This document shows, piece by piece, positions 20,301-33,773 of a stretch of 64,000 bases of DNA (positions are counted from its first letter, which is position 1; the number at the start of each line of letters is the position of its first letter). Source of the stretch: Davidsoniella eucalypti (Eukaryota > Ascomycota > Sordariomycetes > Microascales > Ceratocystidaceae); NCBI GenBank assembly GCA_004009845.1, contig RMBW01000076.1, positions 91,874-155,873 on the forward strand, written 5' to 3'. Both the position numbers and the translations under genes were made by a program. The notes below the pieces were generated by a model. It did no database searches and was not told where the DNA came from. It worked only from the letters and a program-made list of their open reading frames with translations.

Positions 20301-23300
20301 TGACATCTGTGATTTCGGAAGATAACGTTCTTAACAGCCACGACTCTGACCTGACTACCGACCTTTCCAGTGCTACTCCTGCTCAGACAAATATCACTCA
20401 TTCCACTAGTGTTGACACTGATAGATCCAAATCTGAACGAGATAGCAGGGTTTCTCGACAGTCTAGTTATGTATCTGGCCGCGGTATCAACCGGAACCCA
20501 AGCTATCTGTCTATTGGTGATACGATAAATCGATCGTCAAGCTATATGTCTGGGGGTCAAGACACCATTAATCGCAAATCTAGCTACGGTTCTGGCCACG
20601 ATACTATCAACAGAAATCCTAGTTTTATTTCGGGACCTGAGACTCTGAACCGCAGAACAAGCAGGGCTACTTCAAACCGACACAATTCGATTCATCAGCA
20701 GGGTAGCCGATACAGTCAACATTCTAATGGTAGCGCTGGTCTAAAACGTCGCTTGACTAAGCATTCGGATCTAGTGTCAGTGTTATCCATGACCGAAGAA
20801 CAAGTGCATCCCACATCTCGACTAAGCATACGGTCTGGCCTATCCCGCAGATCAGGATCTAGAAGCACAGTCAAAGGGAAGCGCGCATCAGGACTGGGTC
20901 AAGGGTCGATTGCTGGCCTACTCAAAGACTTTTCTGCTGAGGAGTCCGTGTACAGCCGTGAACTGAAGGCCTTAGTAGACGGAGTAGTGCCAGTTCTCCT
21001 CAAAGAGGCTGTTCATAACAAAAAGAGCGCACCGCTTTTCAACGGATCGCTTGCCAAGGATGCCGCTTTTGCTCAATCTGTGATTAACATGGGAGAGGCT
21101 TTAGAACGGCTCAAAAACGCCCACAAGAAGGCGCCGCTCATGGACATTTATCAGTTATTTGCTTGGCTAGAAAGAGTACAGCCCATTTATGATGCTTACC
21201 TAGATACCTGGCGTCTAGGATTTCAGGACCTCATTGTCAACTTGGCGCCTCTCATCGATACGCTAGATGATAATGATTCATTACTTGATGCAATGCCGCG
21301 CAATGATGAAGGCGATGTCGTTGATGCTAATGGCGAACGGGTTGACGTTGCGCATTTCCTCAAGCGACCTCTACAAAGAATCAAGCGGATTGTCAAATTC
21401 CTGAAGGTAAGTTAATTAGTTCTGTAAACGAGATTTGTACTACAGATTACTAACTGATGTATAGGGTGTTACTAAGGTTCTCCCGTCAGCAACTACGTCT
21501 GCTCTACTCGAGAGCTACAACCACCTTCAAGCCAAAGCCCGTCGGCGGTATAATGAAGAGATTGCTCGGATCACCGATAAAGAAGCCGCAGAGACCAACA
21601 CTTCTCAGTGTCTGGATCTTCGCACAATGGAGCAGCATGAAAATGTCACCATCGACGCTTCTCGCCAAGTCAATGCCAAGGATCTGTTCTTACTGACTCT
21701 TTGGCATTCAAACGGCCAACGCCTAGAGTGTCAGGTTGAGCTCGTGTATCGAGACAAGCCTAAGAGCGCCAACGACCAAGGTGATTTGCTGATTCGGAAA
21801 ATGGGCTCAGCCAAAAAGACATGGTTGCTCTTCCAGCCTTTTACCATGGACTTGGTGTCGGGCCGTCGGGACGGTGCTGGCATCATGATCATGGTACGAG
21901 GCCTAGTTCCTGTGCCTAAGTTTGGTGATGACAATGAATGGTCTGAGCTGGTGCACTTGGGAACTGATGACGAGCTTCAAATCGAGGATTGGCTCAGCAT
22001 TTTTAGCCCTGATCCAATTCCGGAGCCAAGAAAACACAAGATGCCGATTGGACCTAGTGTCATGGTGCCTCCAATGATGCCACCAGAGCTTTCGACTATT
22101 ATGGAGGCGCCTACGATTTCCGAGCTATCGACCCCTGGCAAGGACATTGTCATCAAGGTCAAGAGCAAGAGCAGACGTGGCCGCAGCCCAACGACATCTG
22201 ATGTGAGCGAGCAGCAACCGCCACCCCGACCACGCACAGTCTCGCCACCAGCACCTGCCCCTCGAGGATCTTCACCATCACCTGAGCCGGGCGAGCGAAG
22301 TCCTGGATCGGACTGCACTGTTCGTGATGAACCGCCAAAGTCGGATGAACAGCCGCCAGAGCCTCCAGTTCATAGAACTCTTAGCAAGAGCAGTCAGGCA
22401 CCCGTGCTTACACCAGAGCCCCTACGTCGGGGCCTAAACCGTCGGGGATCATCTCCGCTAAAGCACGAGTTGCTACCATCGGATGTATCTTCAGTCGAAA
22501 CTTCCGCAGTTGTTACTGAGGGATCGGGCGAGATATACTCAGATCCTGAAGATGACGATGCGTATCACAGTGGGTCGGATTCTCGGTCAGGCGGCAGTGA
22601 TGGAGTCAGTTCTCTTACTGACTCCGAAGAGTCGTCTAGCGATGAGATTGACAGTATCGATATGCCCGAAACGGAGCTTGGGATCAGCATCAGAGACGAG
22701 GAACGCCAGCAGGAGTTTAGAGCTGCTACTGCTTCGGTGATGACCTATGAGAGTCTGACGCCTTCTAAGAGTGCATCCCAGGTCGGTGTCCAAGACGAAT
22801 TCGATGATGATGAAGAGGAGGAGCCTGCTGAGGAGCAACCCAAGGGAACCAAGTTTGTGGTCAACATATCACAATGGTCGGACAAGAAAGCATCATGGAA
22901 GGATCTCCGGTCCGACAGCTGCTGGGTTTTTGTTCAGCCTGGCTGCCTCGAAGTGCATCCACTTGGTACCAAGAATGTCAAGGTAACTGAGCCGCTGCTC
23001 GCTCTAGATCTGACTCCGATGATCTTGCTGCGCCAGAGCACGTTTATCGATCTCGAAATCCGGGCTGAAACACTTGATACCGGCTCGACTTTTGTACGCG
23101 GCGGCGCAAACTTCCGCTTCCGATGCTCCAGTACAGCCGAGTGCTACGATCTATACACGGCAGTCCACGGAGCACGCCTTAAGAACCTGCGTTTCATCAA
23201 GATGCAGGAAGAGCAGCGATTCAAGGCCTTTGGCCAGAACACGTTCCAGTCCAACGGCGACAACGCAGGTGCTGTGGAAGCGACTAAGAAGAGCAGCCTC

Positions 23301-24010
23301 GGCAAGGGCTGGTTTGGCAGACGTAACTCGTACCGGGCCTCGGCACGTGCGCCTACATCTCAAGACGGAGCCAGCACAACGCCATCCAGCAATGCATCGG
23401 CAGCCTCATCGTTCTTACGCCGTCTCACTGGTGGAAATCTATCGTTTAACTTGGCAAAGTCTACGCTTGACAGACAGGGAGGTGCTGCCACGCCGAACAG
23501 TCTGTACTCAGCCAACTCCAGCGGCGGCGGCGATGGCCTCAAGGCACCATCAATCAGCATGGCATCCGGGGCTGTCTCACAAATGCCGCTCCACACAGAC
23601 TCGATCCGTATCCGGTTGCATTTGTTGGTCACACAGACCAAGTGGGAGGATTGGGGCAACTGTACGCTCTCAGTGTCTAGGCCGCCGCCAGGCAAGCATA
23701 TGGACTTGCGCCGATATCATGGACTAGAGAAGCGTGTGACAGTATCCACGATTCCCAAGAAGAACTCGGGTGAGCCGCCCAAACATATCATCGACGCGGT
23801 TCTTGGCTCGGGCTGCTTCTCGCCCATGGGCAACCGTGGCGTTGTCTGTGGCATCTGGAGGAAGTCAAAGATGAGCAAGGCGTGCGCGGGCGGATTCCGC
23901 AGAACGGAAATGCGGCTGGCAACATTACTAAGTGGTGTTTCCAGTGTAAGAATGGCGTAGAGGCGCAGTGGGTGTTGCGTAACCTTCACCAAGAGGTCGA
24001 GTTGTTCTAG
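17321..24010 (+). CDS. giant DH-domain (RhoGEF-type) protein with apparent 1-nt frameshift near the C-terminus
   Basis: Exon 1 is 17321-21406. The intron, 21407-21464 (58 nt), has a GTAAGT donor, a CTAAC branch and a TATAG acceptor. Exon 2 starts at 21465. The N-terminal block around residues 103-190 (PPSLLTDFFLGRPSQARR, QPPGGVRDRVKAWQKSNAAAM) looks like one I recall in large Pezizomycotina proteins. A long disordered region follows, then a Dbl-homology domain from about residue 1196 (LLKDFSAEESVYSREL) through FLKRPLQRIKRIVKFLK at the splice and into exon 2. DH domains load GTP onto Rho-type GTPases that control polarity and the cell wall. A later block near residue 1825 (KFVVNISQWSDKKASWKDLR) resembles a PH-like fold. 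As written the frame ends at 23960. From 23858 a frame offset by one base instead gives a Cys/Trp-rich tail, WCFQCKNGVEAQWVLRNLHQEVELF split by normal residues, to a TAG at 24008-24010. The annotation spans both. Confidence 0.85.
18503..18873 (+). repeat. in-gene 36-bp repeat array encoding DDGIRITPSEPx
   Basis: About ten consecutive 12-residue units (GIRITPSEP followed by I, A, M, F, V, M, L) lie at about residues 395-518 of the DH protein, flanked by diverged GIRVRGSD units. DNA copies differ mainly at third positions, so the array is old at the DNA level but conserved at the protein level. The TPSEP core looks like a proline-linked phosphorylation site. Confidence 0.88.
20458..20680 (+). 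repeat. in-gene repeat encoding INRxxSYxSG-x-DT
   Basis: Five degenerate copies of a 13-14-residue unit (SYVSG, INRNPSYLS, TINRSSSYMSG, TINRKSSYGSG, TINRNPSFISG) lie at about residues 1046-1120, just N-terminal to the DH domain. Ser and Arg spacing suggests phosphorylation motifs; the function is unknown. Confidence 0.75.
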
Positions 24011-25151
24011 AAGACACGAGCAAACGGGGAAGGGGCGAATTCATTGGAGTCGATGAATGACGAAGAGAAAATGGTGCCAGAGCCAGTTGGTTATTCTGTG
24101 CCGAGATAGAATTCTGGACAGAAGATGACGATCCGGCTAGTGCCCTCGCTGAGTTCAGCTGTTGCTGAAATGGAGTCGAGGCGGCCAGGAAACAAGCTGC
24201 GGCGTAGATTGGGCAGGACGTTCGAAGCTCTACCGACGGTGTTTGAGGAACGGATGGGATGATACGAACAAAAACTTTTGTGTTTTGAGCGTGTTGTGTT
24301 GTGTTGATGGTTGTTTATGCTCGTCTTTGCATTTTTATTAAGTGGCTGTTACTTTTCAGTATCCAAGTCTACTTTATATGCTGGACGAGGAGGACTGATC
24401 TGCTATTTTTCTGCTACTTTTTGTCACTACTTTTCACGGCTGATTTTCTATTGCTCTATTTTCCCCATTTTTATTACTGACTCTTTCAACTTAGATAGGC
24501 ATGCTGCGTTCTTTTTGGTTTCCTTTTTTTTTATATTCCCTTCACGATGCATGCATTCTTCACGAACTTAATACGAAAGATATCCATATTGTTCCCATAG
24601 TTTTTAGTTTCATTTTATATAGTAATTTAGTTGAATCTTCAAGTCACATTGTCATTTGTATTTAGATAGATAGAAGAATTGAGAAGAGAAAGATCAAAAC
24701 ATTTTAATTTATATCAGAAGAACAGACGCAAAAAACAATCAAACCAGTGACGTCGCTATAAAAAAGACTCAAAAGACCAAAAAATAACGCCAATAAATGT
24801 TGCTGAACAAGATGAAACTGAACAGATGCAAAAAGATAAAATAACACAAAAATCATGAAACCCGTTATCGAAAGAAAAAAGGAAAATGCAAAAAAGAGGC
24901 CTGACCCAAGGCTCAAAGAAAGAAAAAAAAAACGTAGAAAAGAATATGTGCGTACCAAAACAAAAACAACGGAAAATCGGGAGAAAGCTCGTGAAAATCC
25001 AAGACTTGGAAACAGCTCAGATTGTAAGCAGAAACAGAGGAAAAAAGAAAAAGAAAAGGGTATCAGAAAGAAGAAGTGTTCACGTAGATGAACGGAAAGA
25101 AAAAAAGGAATAAAAAGGACATATAAAGAAGAGGATATTCTTCAAAGAGAA
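24011..25151. other. convergent 3' region
   Basis: This lies between the rightward DH gene and the leftward Ser-rich gene. The left half is T-rich. From about 24840 the top strand turns strongly purine-rich (A/G), consistent with a pyrimidine-rich 3' tail of the leftward gene. No gene is seen. Confidence 0.5.
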
Positions 25152-25934
25152 TCAGATAGTAGGCAGGCTGAAGCGCACCTTCTTCGAAGCCTTGCTATCT
25201 TTCTTAGCCGCCTCGGCATAGTGGGCTAGTAGGTACTCAGAAGCCGACGAAGACACAGACGACCCAGCCGAAGCGAAGCCGCTGCCATAGTAATACCTCG
25301 AGCCACCAACCGAGTCCGACGAGCGAGAAGTGAACTTGCTCATCGACTGGCTACGGCCACGACCGCGCTTAGACGAAGCCGTGACGGACGGGCCGGGCGG
25401 GGTGGGAGCACACGGCGAGGAGAGGTCGTGCCAGATCTCCGGGCTAGCAGCACGATCGCGAGATACGAAGGGGCGGGAAGAGGAAGAAGAGACCGAGCAT
25501 GTTTTAGAGCGGTAGAGACGTGAGGGAGACGAATCGAGGGAAGAAGAAGCCCCGTGATGGTGGCTCAGGCTGCGCGTGCGGGAAGGCGAGCCATAGGCGC
25601 TAGAATAAGACGCAGCCGAGCGATATCCCTCCGTCGGCGGCAACGGATCGGCAAAGGCGCCGTTGGGGAAGCGAATGTAGTCCTCGTCGTCCGAGTCGTC
25701 TGCGGCGGCATCTTCCGCAGACACGGCAGAGAGAGAGATGGAGGCGGTTGCCTGGGCACTGATACATAGGGCCGGCTCGGCAGGCGAGGACTTGTAGGAG
25801 CATTCGGAACTGAGTGAGGATGAAGAGGACGAGGGCCGGGTGCGGAAACGGCGTAGGTTGGCGAGGATTGTTGGGCTCGCAGAACGGAGATGCGGCGAGG
25901 GTGAGGCCGAAGAAGAACGGTTATAGGCGTCCAT
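25152..25934 (-). CDS. serine-rich low-complexity protein ending in a KVRF motif
   Basis: The ATG at 25934 opens 260 uninterrupted codons. The protein is dominated by Ser with Ala, Arg and Tyr (for example SSSSSSLSSECSYKSSP) and looks disordered. More conserved-looking pieces are DDSDDEDYIRFPNGAFADPLPPTEGY near residues 79-105, EIWHDLSSP near 167, and a final helix SASEYLLAHYAEAAKKDSKASKKVRFSLPTI. The KVRF near the end fits the [RK]Vx[FW] docking motif for the PP1 phosphatase catalytic subunit, so it may be a PP1 partner; that is inference. A pyrimidine-rich leader on its coding strand lies at about 26040-26520. I do not recognise a named family. Confidence 0.75.
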   Translation of the reverse strand: MDAYNRSSSASPSPHLRSASPTILANLRRFRTRPSSSSSSLSSECSYKSSPAEPALCISAQATASISLSAVSAEDAAADDSDDEDYIRFPNGAFADPLPPTEGYRSAASYSSAYGSPSRTRSLSHHHGASSSLDSSPSRLYRSKTCSVSSSSSRPFVSRDRAASPEIWHDLSSPCAPTPPGPSVTASSKRGRGRSQSMSKFTSRSSDSVGGSRYYYGSGFASAGSSVSSSASEYLLAHYAEAAKKDSKASKKVRFSLPTI

Positions 25935-28900
25935 GATGATGACACTGTGATATAGGATATATCTATATCTACTCTTCTTTGCAAGATCGTGAAAGGTGGA
26001 TGAACAAGTAAACTCAAGTTACTTGACGAAATGAATGAATGATATGTTGTTCTTTTTTTTGTACAATATAGATAATGAAAAAGGAAGACCTTGGAAATGA
26101 TACAACCACGAAAAAAAAAAAGAAAAAGAAAAAAAAAAAGCCTCGATTCCCGGAATCTGAAGAACGGGAAAGATAAGAGAGTAAGAACAAAAAAAGAATG
26201 GACGAATGGGGACGACTGAGTGTTTATAAACTGATGCTGTATTTCGAATGTGACGTTCTATAAAAGTAGAGACGTTGTTAATTCGTTAAAAAGAAAGATA
26301 AAAGATAAAAAATAAAAAGATAAAATAAAAAAAAAGGGAGGGTGCGTCAGGTGTGGGCTATTTTTTGCTACTCTTGGTTTTTTTTCACAAAGATATAGGC
26401 TGTGCCTTATTTTATTTTTTGGTTCTTGAGTTATTCTGTCAGTTGCAGCTGATCAGCCCGTAAGAGAAAAAAAAAAAAAAAGAAGGGGGTGAAAAGAGAG
26501 ATAAAGAGATTTATTATTTAATAAATAAATCAAATAATACAAGGGTCTCTTGTTCTGACGAGCAACACTCAGTTTCGGTGTATGAAGAACAAAATAGTAG
26601 AAAAGGATATATGAGAATGCCTTATAAAAGATGCGAAACAGCAAGATGATAAAGATTCTCAAAGAGGCTAAGAAGTGAGGAAAGATGAGTACATAAAAAG
26701 GACTCGATATGGAGTTCTAAAAGGGCTTGATCGAGGCCGATGAACGGAGACAAGAACCGGAAAAAGAAAAGACGGATGGTTTGATTCTATTTGTAGCTTC
26801 TGCCGGATTTGCGAGTTATTTTCGGGCTGAAGACGAACTAGAAAAACGAGAGAAGAAACGAGAAAATAGAGTGAATATAAGTGTAGATATCAAGATGGTC
26901 TTGTCACATCTGGTCTATCACATCGAGGCAAATAATGTGGGAGAACCGGGTCTTCTTATATCAAGCCAACAATCACCTTCAAAGGAATCAAACCCTTCTT
27001 TCTTCTGTAAATCGTCATTCCTCCTCAGCCGGGCCATTTTGTAGGACGAGCCTGTTTTACTTATTAGCATTCCAGCTTCCGTCTAGTTGGAGGAAGACAG
27101 GAAGGAATAACTAAAGAGACACACGAGTTTGAGTGAAAGATAAAACGAGCATGAAAAGGACTTCCATGCTATAGCAAGTCCCGGATAAAATACAGTGAAT
27201 TTAAATACGTATCTTGTTCTCTCGTCTTGACTGTTTGGGAAATATATTAGCTGTACGTACTCCATAGGTGGTATTACAATATTTGCCTTGGACAATTATA
27301 TGTATATTATATTGTATATTTGCAACTCACAATAATTTATTTTTGCACTATAAAAAAGCCAACAGCGCTTCCGTGACTCGGGCTAAAAGCTCAACAGCCC
27401 ACTCAGGCGCTTCCGCAATATTCAATTTTTCCACGACGAAGCCACTCGACGGACATGCGCCTGTCTTCTCCGTGGCATTCTTAGCCTTCCCCCAAAAAGC
27501 ACAAATACAGCTAAAGGGCATCCCTATGCTTCACAACGAATGACCTCTTGAACAGGAATTCATCGATGCCGCTTTTTCTAAAATAAGATATTAAACCCTA
27601 GAAGAAAAAAAAAGAACTTGAGATGTGCAACCAGGACACAAGAGAACTAGTTCCAGTTCTTGAAAAGCTGTAGCCGCTCATGTCTCTTCTTACTAGTCCG
27701 CTGTGTTGAATTATATTTTCTTTTTTACTCTTGCACTACGTTGCAGTCCAGATAGAAACAAGTTCCAGTGACAGGCTCGCTTGCCAATGGGTCGATGTTC
27801 ACAGGCCCTTATGATGAAGCCATCGTGAGTTATTTTAGCACCATTTAGCCTACTATGAGCCGTTTTCTCTTCTTGCCTACTTCCTTTCTGACGGTCCAAA
27901 AAGGTTCACTGGGCATATGTCTGGCGAAATGGCGAGGAATATGACAATATATAGTAGGATTGCTGGTTATTTGCTATCTGATCACACAGATATCGCTATG
28001 TGCTTTAATCTTTTTTTTTTTTTTTTTCATATGGCGCAATCGCGATCCACGAACGTATTTTTGTTCCTTTTTAGCTTCTGTGCTATGGAATTCCGTTTCG
28101 TTCACCTGACCTTCGTTCTTCGATAAAGAAGAAGAGAATGCCTCTGTTTTTTTTCTCCTTCTTTCTTCCCTTTTTGCCTACTACCGTACTTGTACTGTTA
28201 CAAACAGACAGACTTGCTCAATGCTCAAGTGTGAGTGGTCCCTTTGCTGCACGTTCTTCCTTTAAAGCATCCTTTAGGCACTAAGCGAAAGCGGGGGTCT
28301 TCTCTTCTTCTTATACTAGGAATCCTAAGTCGTTAACCAAGACGTAGCACCTCTGTTTTTTCAACTTCGTGAAGAGATACAGATAACGGATTGGCTGGAA
28401 GAGTACAAAGACAAAGAAAGAAAGACTTTAAAGGGAATTCCAGAGCCTTCGTCGGTGCCAAGCTAAAAAAAAATCACACGATCGTGAAAAAAGGACGAGA
28501 CGAATAAACAGCTGAGTATTGTTTGTTGTCAGGTGACCGAACCAACGTCCGTGATTTAATGTTACTACATGTATATCTTATTCATTTTTTTTCAGCTCTA
28601 TCTGTATCTACTATTTATCCGCAACTTCTCTTTCTACTAAAGAAAAATCTTTCACAGCAACCAGTTGTGTAAATAAAAGGCTGGGCTTGTTCGGCACTGA
28701 CCAACTGCAACATTCTTGAAACGACGACAAATGCTGACTTTAAACTGTATTTCAGCGGCACAGACAGACTTTTTTGGGAGCACAGACTCTGAGAGGGAAA
28801 AACGGCGGTTAAGTTGGTTAGATAGGCAGAAAGCAGGAAGAAAGAAGAAGGCTGCCTATAACTCATATAATATCTCGGATTACCTCATATGGATCTCTCT

Positions 28901-31900
28901 CTCTCCCTAATAATAACGTCAGAATGGACGCAAAGGCAGACACTACGCGTAGCATTGCTTCTCGTTCTCCCCTCCAACATCTCTTTTCTCGATAATATAC
29001 TACAAGAAGACATATATTCTTGTCGGGCCTTGGTGCAAATGTGATTATAGACAGATGGTCACAAAAGTCATATTATAGCAAAGAAAGTAACTGTAGCATC
29101 CTTAGAACACGGTGACTTTGGCCCTACTCGGCCGAAGAAGCATATGACGAGTTTTCCTAGGACCCTTTCTTTTTAGACCTTGGCTTCAACCTTGTCCTGC
29201 TTCTAGCAAGGGATGAATCAAGGTGAAGAAGCAGCACAAGAATGTGCACTATGCCCTTCTAGTGCTAATGGCCTGAAGGGTCACAGAACGTGATGTATAG
29301 ACTTCATTCTCTATAAATGTGCTGCTTGCCGTGCTGGACAGAACAAGCTGAAAACACTGTGCGGTTAGCTAGTAGAGGAAAAGAGAGCCAAGTACATATA
29401 TCTGTACATTGTAAGTCCATATCCAGTATCTATACGCTATACGCTGGAATCTGTGATACATTCTTTCTCTCTTATAAGGCGTCATGTCTCATTATCTTTG
29501 CCTTTTGAGATCAATAGCCTGGAGATGGCTCTGCTAATCGTCCCACCGCCTTTTGGGGCTTTTTTGTTGTGACCAGGCTCAGCGTCGTACTCGATGTTTG
29601 CTCTGTAGTTTTATGTCTGTTTTATTTGGTGTGCGTTGTCACAATTACATACCAGACAATGTGCTATTGTACGCGGTTACAACTATAACGAACACTAGAT
29701 ACTGCGGCGTGATATCGAATCTGCGATGTAGCAGACAAGAAATATAGCCAAAGAAGGGGGTGCCTTTCAGCGGAATAGCGCCATCTTTCTTGTATGCCGA
29801 ATTATGCAGCTGCTAGTTGAATGGCGCTAGATAGCATAGGTCCATAGGCCCAGAGGCTGTATATCGATATTTAGACAAGGCTTATATGGTCCTGTAAGCT
29901 GCACCTCATCACAGCCGGCCAGAATCTTACGGAGCCCTCCATGACAGAGAAAATTGAGAAAGCGAGAAAAGAGAATGCAAGTACAATTTCCAGCATAGAA
30001 TGACATGGAATGTAATGACGCTATCGTGACGCTTAAATCCGTACACCCAATCAGAACTTGACCTTGATGCCCACCATCAAGCCGGTCTGGTAATAGCCAA
30101 GTTACAATCGGTACATTTTGATCTGTATTTTGCATCTATATTGTAAAATCTCCAATTTTGAAGTATGAACATCAAGTGTCTAGAAATAATAAGAACAAAT
30201 AATATTATATAGGGGTGTTTTTTTGTTAGGGAGTAAAGAATATGTTTCAAATTATTTCTTTAGTACTACCTTTCTTACCCTAATGCAGTCAGATAGCCTG
30301 TAGATTCTACTTTGTTGATGTCTGTACCAGGCTATACATTCTTTCTGTAGTCTATTATATCGTTTTTTCAATTCAATATAGCGTTATATGGAAGTCAACT
30401 GTGTCTCTTCTTCTTTCTTTGGTTGAAACCACGGCGACATCGGACCCGAAAACTTGAGTGGCAAATTCGATTCTTTAGCCAGTACTAGGAAACAAAGGAG
30501 AATAATTTGCCTCTTTATGCTTTCATTCATCTGTCCTGTCGTGAGTAGAAGCAAAGAAGAAAAAAGACGGTGTCTAAAGTCACACGATGCTTGGATACAC
30601 ATACACAAGAAAGATCATGCCAGATACAACCTCAATATCAAGAGTTCTGTAATAACTGAAAACACACTGAGAAAAAGGTTGGCCTAAATATGTACGCATA
30701 CTTGTTTCTCTTTTGGTGCAACATTGATAAGCACACTGTACCAAAATTTACATGTCCTATTTTACTCCATTATCAGTATTTCAAACCAACATATGGCTTA
30801 ATATGATCTATTTTTTCTATTCCTTTCTTTGTTCTTCCTATCTGTAATGTCTTCGTGTGATGTTCTTTTTCATTATCTTATGATGAAGCAAAGAAAAAAA
30901 ACCATCATATGTCACCAGATCTTTTTCAATATATATTATATATATATATATATTGTTTTATTTTATTTTTATTTTATATTTTTATATTTTTTTCTCGCAG
31001 GCAGCAATGTCCTTGGCGTTTACGTTTGTGAATCCCACGATGATGAACGAACTTTCAATTATGATAAAAAAAACAATTGTATATATTTACATGTCTATAC
31101 GAGCTCTTATTTAATGTGTTCTTCCTGTCTCGTAGTCCAACATGAAAAGATTCGAATAAGTTGTGCCATTAACTCTGTGTGTTTTACACCAAAGTAAGCC
31201 TCCTTTTGTTTTTCTTGCCTCTTTTTCATTCGAGTGTGTTTCCAATTAACTAGATTTGATCCGGAATCACAAAATTCAACTCCGACTCTATATAGACTAA
31301 AGTCACGCCTTTGTCAACATGTACATGTACTTTACTGTAATCTATGAATATACCGTTCAAAATAAATCAAGAACCGTTTTTTGGGCCCCTGTCTGTCGTG
31401 CCGTTCGCCTGATTTGGCGATCTTTCATCTTTTTATTCTCGGGTTCTCTAATTGTGTTAAATTTCCCCTGTACTTTTCGTAGCCTTTTTGTTGTGAAATT
31501 CGCTTGTCAAAGTTTCACATTTGCCAGATATTCAACTTTTTGGTAGTCTCCCTTTTTCTTTTTTTTTCCTTTTCTTTTTCTTTTTTAGCAAACATATGTT
31601 TTTCCCGCCTCAAGCCTCCGTATTTTCAAAATCTCTTTATAGCTTGTGTTGTGCTTGTGTGATATACTGGTTCGCTAAAGTCGCTTCTCACGGCTAAATT
31701 CCAGATAACAAAAGACCAAAGATCAAGATATGGCGTCACGAACTGTTAATTACCGGAACACGGAGACTCCTCTTCTTCCTCTTTTGCCTTATGGCCTCTT
31801 TTCTACAATACAAACACAATTTAATCATCACAAACTTTGGTTCTTGTATGTCGACATGATGCAAAAGAACAACAAAGGCGGAACAAAGCGACATCAGAAC

Positions 31901-33773
31901 CCTTAACGATGCATTTAGCGTCAAGTCTGAAGTCTGATAAAGTGGGGTAATCTGACGTCAGCGGGGTTCTCCTGTCGTTTGAGTGACGATCAAAAACTAA
32001 ATATATATATTTTTTTAACTTTTTTTTGTCTTGGTTTTCCATCCTCAACGTGTAACAGCTTGAGAGAGGCAAAGTCACAACTTTTCTTTGTTATCCTATC
32101 GTCCTTGGAATAATCTGAGAAAGGCACAAACCAGGCCGATGCTTTTAATGCATAAAGAAATCCTAGTAAGGAGATCCTCGCCGGGATTGCTGGAAAGCCA
32201 TATAACAATATGTCTCCGTATATAACACACATGTACATATAGATGTATATATCTGTATTATTGTACTACATGTATTCTCCTAGCATCACCAGTGGCAACC
32301 GAAACATACTAGCCGCCTATTTTTAAGCGTGGCGTCCAAAGGTGCCGCCGGGCACGACGTCTTAAGATCTGGGATTCTATACTCGTGATCAGCGTTGTAA
32401 GTCCGTGTTTGGAAAGGCATTCAGGGTCTTTTTTTAATCATGATCTTTGTGTTGACTTTCGTGCGTTCTTACCTAAGCTCGTGACGTCTTATTGCCCCCC
32501 CCCAAATGCTTTTATCATCCCCCAAAAAATTCGCAAACCTATCACGCAACACCAAAAAAGAGACACGCAGCTGATCTTCCACCGTGTTTGAAGTTCAGCA
32601 GGGATTTAAAAAATCTGTGATAATCTCGAGAGAACCTAAAACCATGTTCATGTGCTATTTCATGTGTCAATCTGTATTAGACTCACACCTGTAGATCCCT
32701 ATAATTTCCTTCTCCCTCTTGAGTCTGTCGATCTTGCAACAGTCATCAGAAAATAGAATCATGGAGGGTAGAAAACAACACATGGATCTCCAATATCTCC
32801 GTCCGTCAAAAGTATCACCGATGGCGCCGGATATGCTAATACTGAGTTCATACAACGCCTATTCTTTGTCATGGAGACTACATGTACGTTTTGTCTGTGT
32901 GTGGAATAGTATGCTTCCCCCCTCATCCTTTTTTATGTACTATGATGTAGGACGTATCCGATCCAGCATACGTGCCGTGCCCTTAATCAATGCTTGTCCA
33001 CCTCTTTCTCAGGGTACATAGCCTGGTACGTGCTTTTATGCTCCCTAGTTACTGACCCTAGTCGCTGATAGGGCTGGGCAGCAGTACTTAAGAGCACCCA
33101 AGAAGAGAAAGCTCATGGGAGTACAATGGCCCATGCCTTTTCTCTTCTCACTCGCTTTTTGTATAAAAAAATTGTATACAAGAGTATATGCGATGGCTCG
33201 AGCAATAGGGAGAAGAAGAGCCTGACGGTCAGATGACATCATTGACAGAACATCTTCTTGTAGGTCTCACTCAGGTACCTTTCATGTTTTCTTGTGCATT
33301 AACTCAGCCCACAATGAAACAAGGCAGGGCCTCAAAAATCATTAGTCAATGTTTGCTTGCACTATTTACCCCAAAGAGCTGTGTCATTTTTTCAGAGGCA
33401 ATCAACTTGGTTACGATCACGTGCAGTGTCCATTCGTACGTAGTCACACAGGCCGGAAGAACGTCTTGTCTTCATTGTATATACCACAGAGAGCCGTATG
33501 TAACCATTCTTTGCCTCGCCGTTCCGTGATGCGGTCCGGGATTCCTTCTTTCTCCATGTTATACTTTTACCGAACATTACAAACGAGACTGACGGCGTTA
33601 TGTACATGTTATAGCCTGCGATGACCTTGTGGCAAGACTGTTATTCAACGGGCACTTCCCGCCCTAGTGGCGAGAAACCGTTGATACACACTCTAAGGAT
33701 CACAGATCTACATCTTGCGAACACCGGCTATTTACGAATGAGAAGAGAACAGACGGAGACACGGGCTTACTAG
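25935..33773. other. gene-poor intergenic tract, left half
   Basis: The first 600 bp carry the pyrimidine-rich leader of the leftward Ser-rich gene, seen as A/G-rich on the top strand. Beyond that I find only short, compositional ORFs, homopolymer T and A runs and an AT microsatellite at about 30930-30955. A C9 run lies at 32495-32503. No tRNA or rRNA was recognised. Confidence 0.5.

Noticed and set aside
25565..26017. 150-codon frame on the same strand overlapping the Ser-rich gene
   Set aside because: Overlaps the better-supported 260-codon frame; composition is its shadow.
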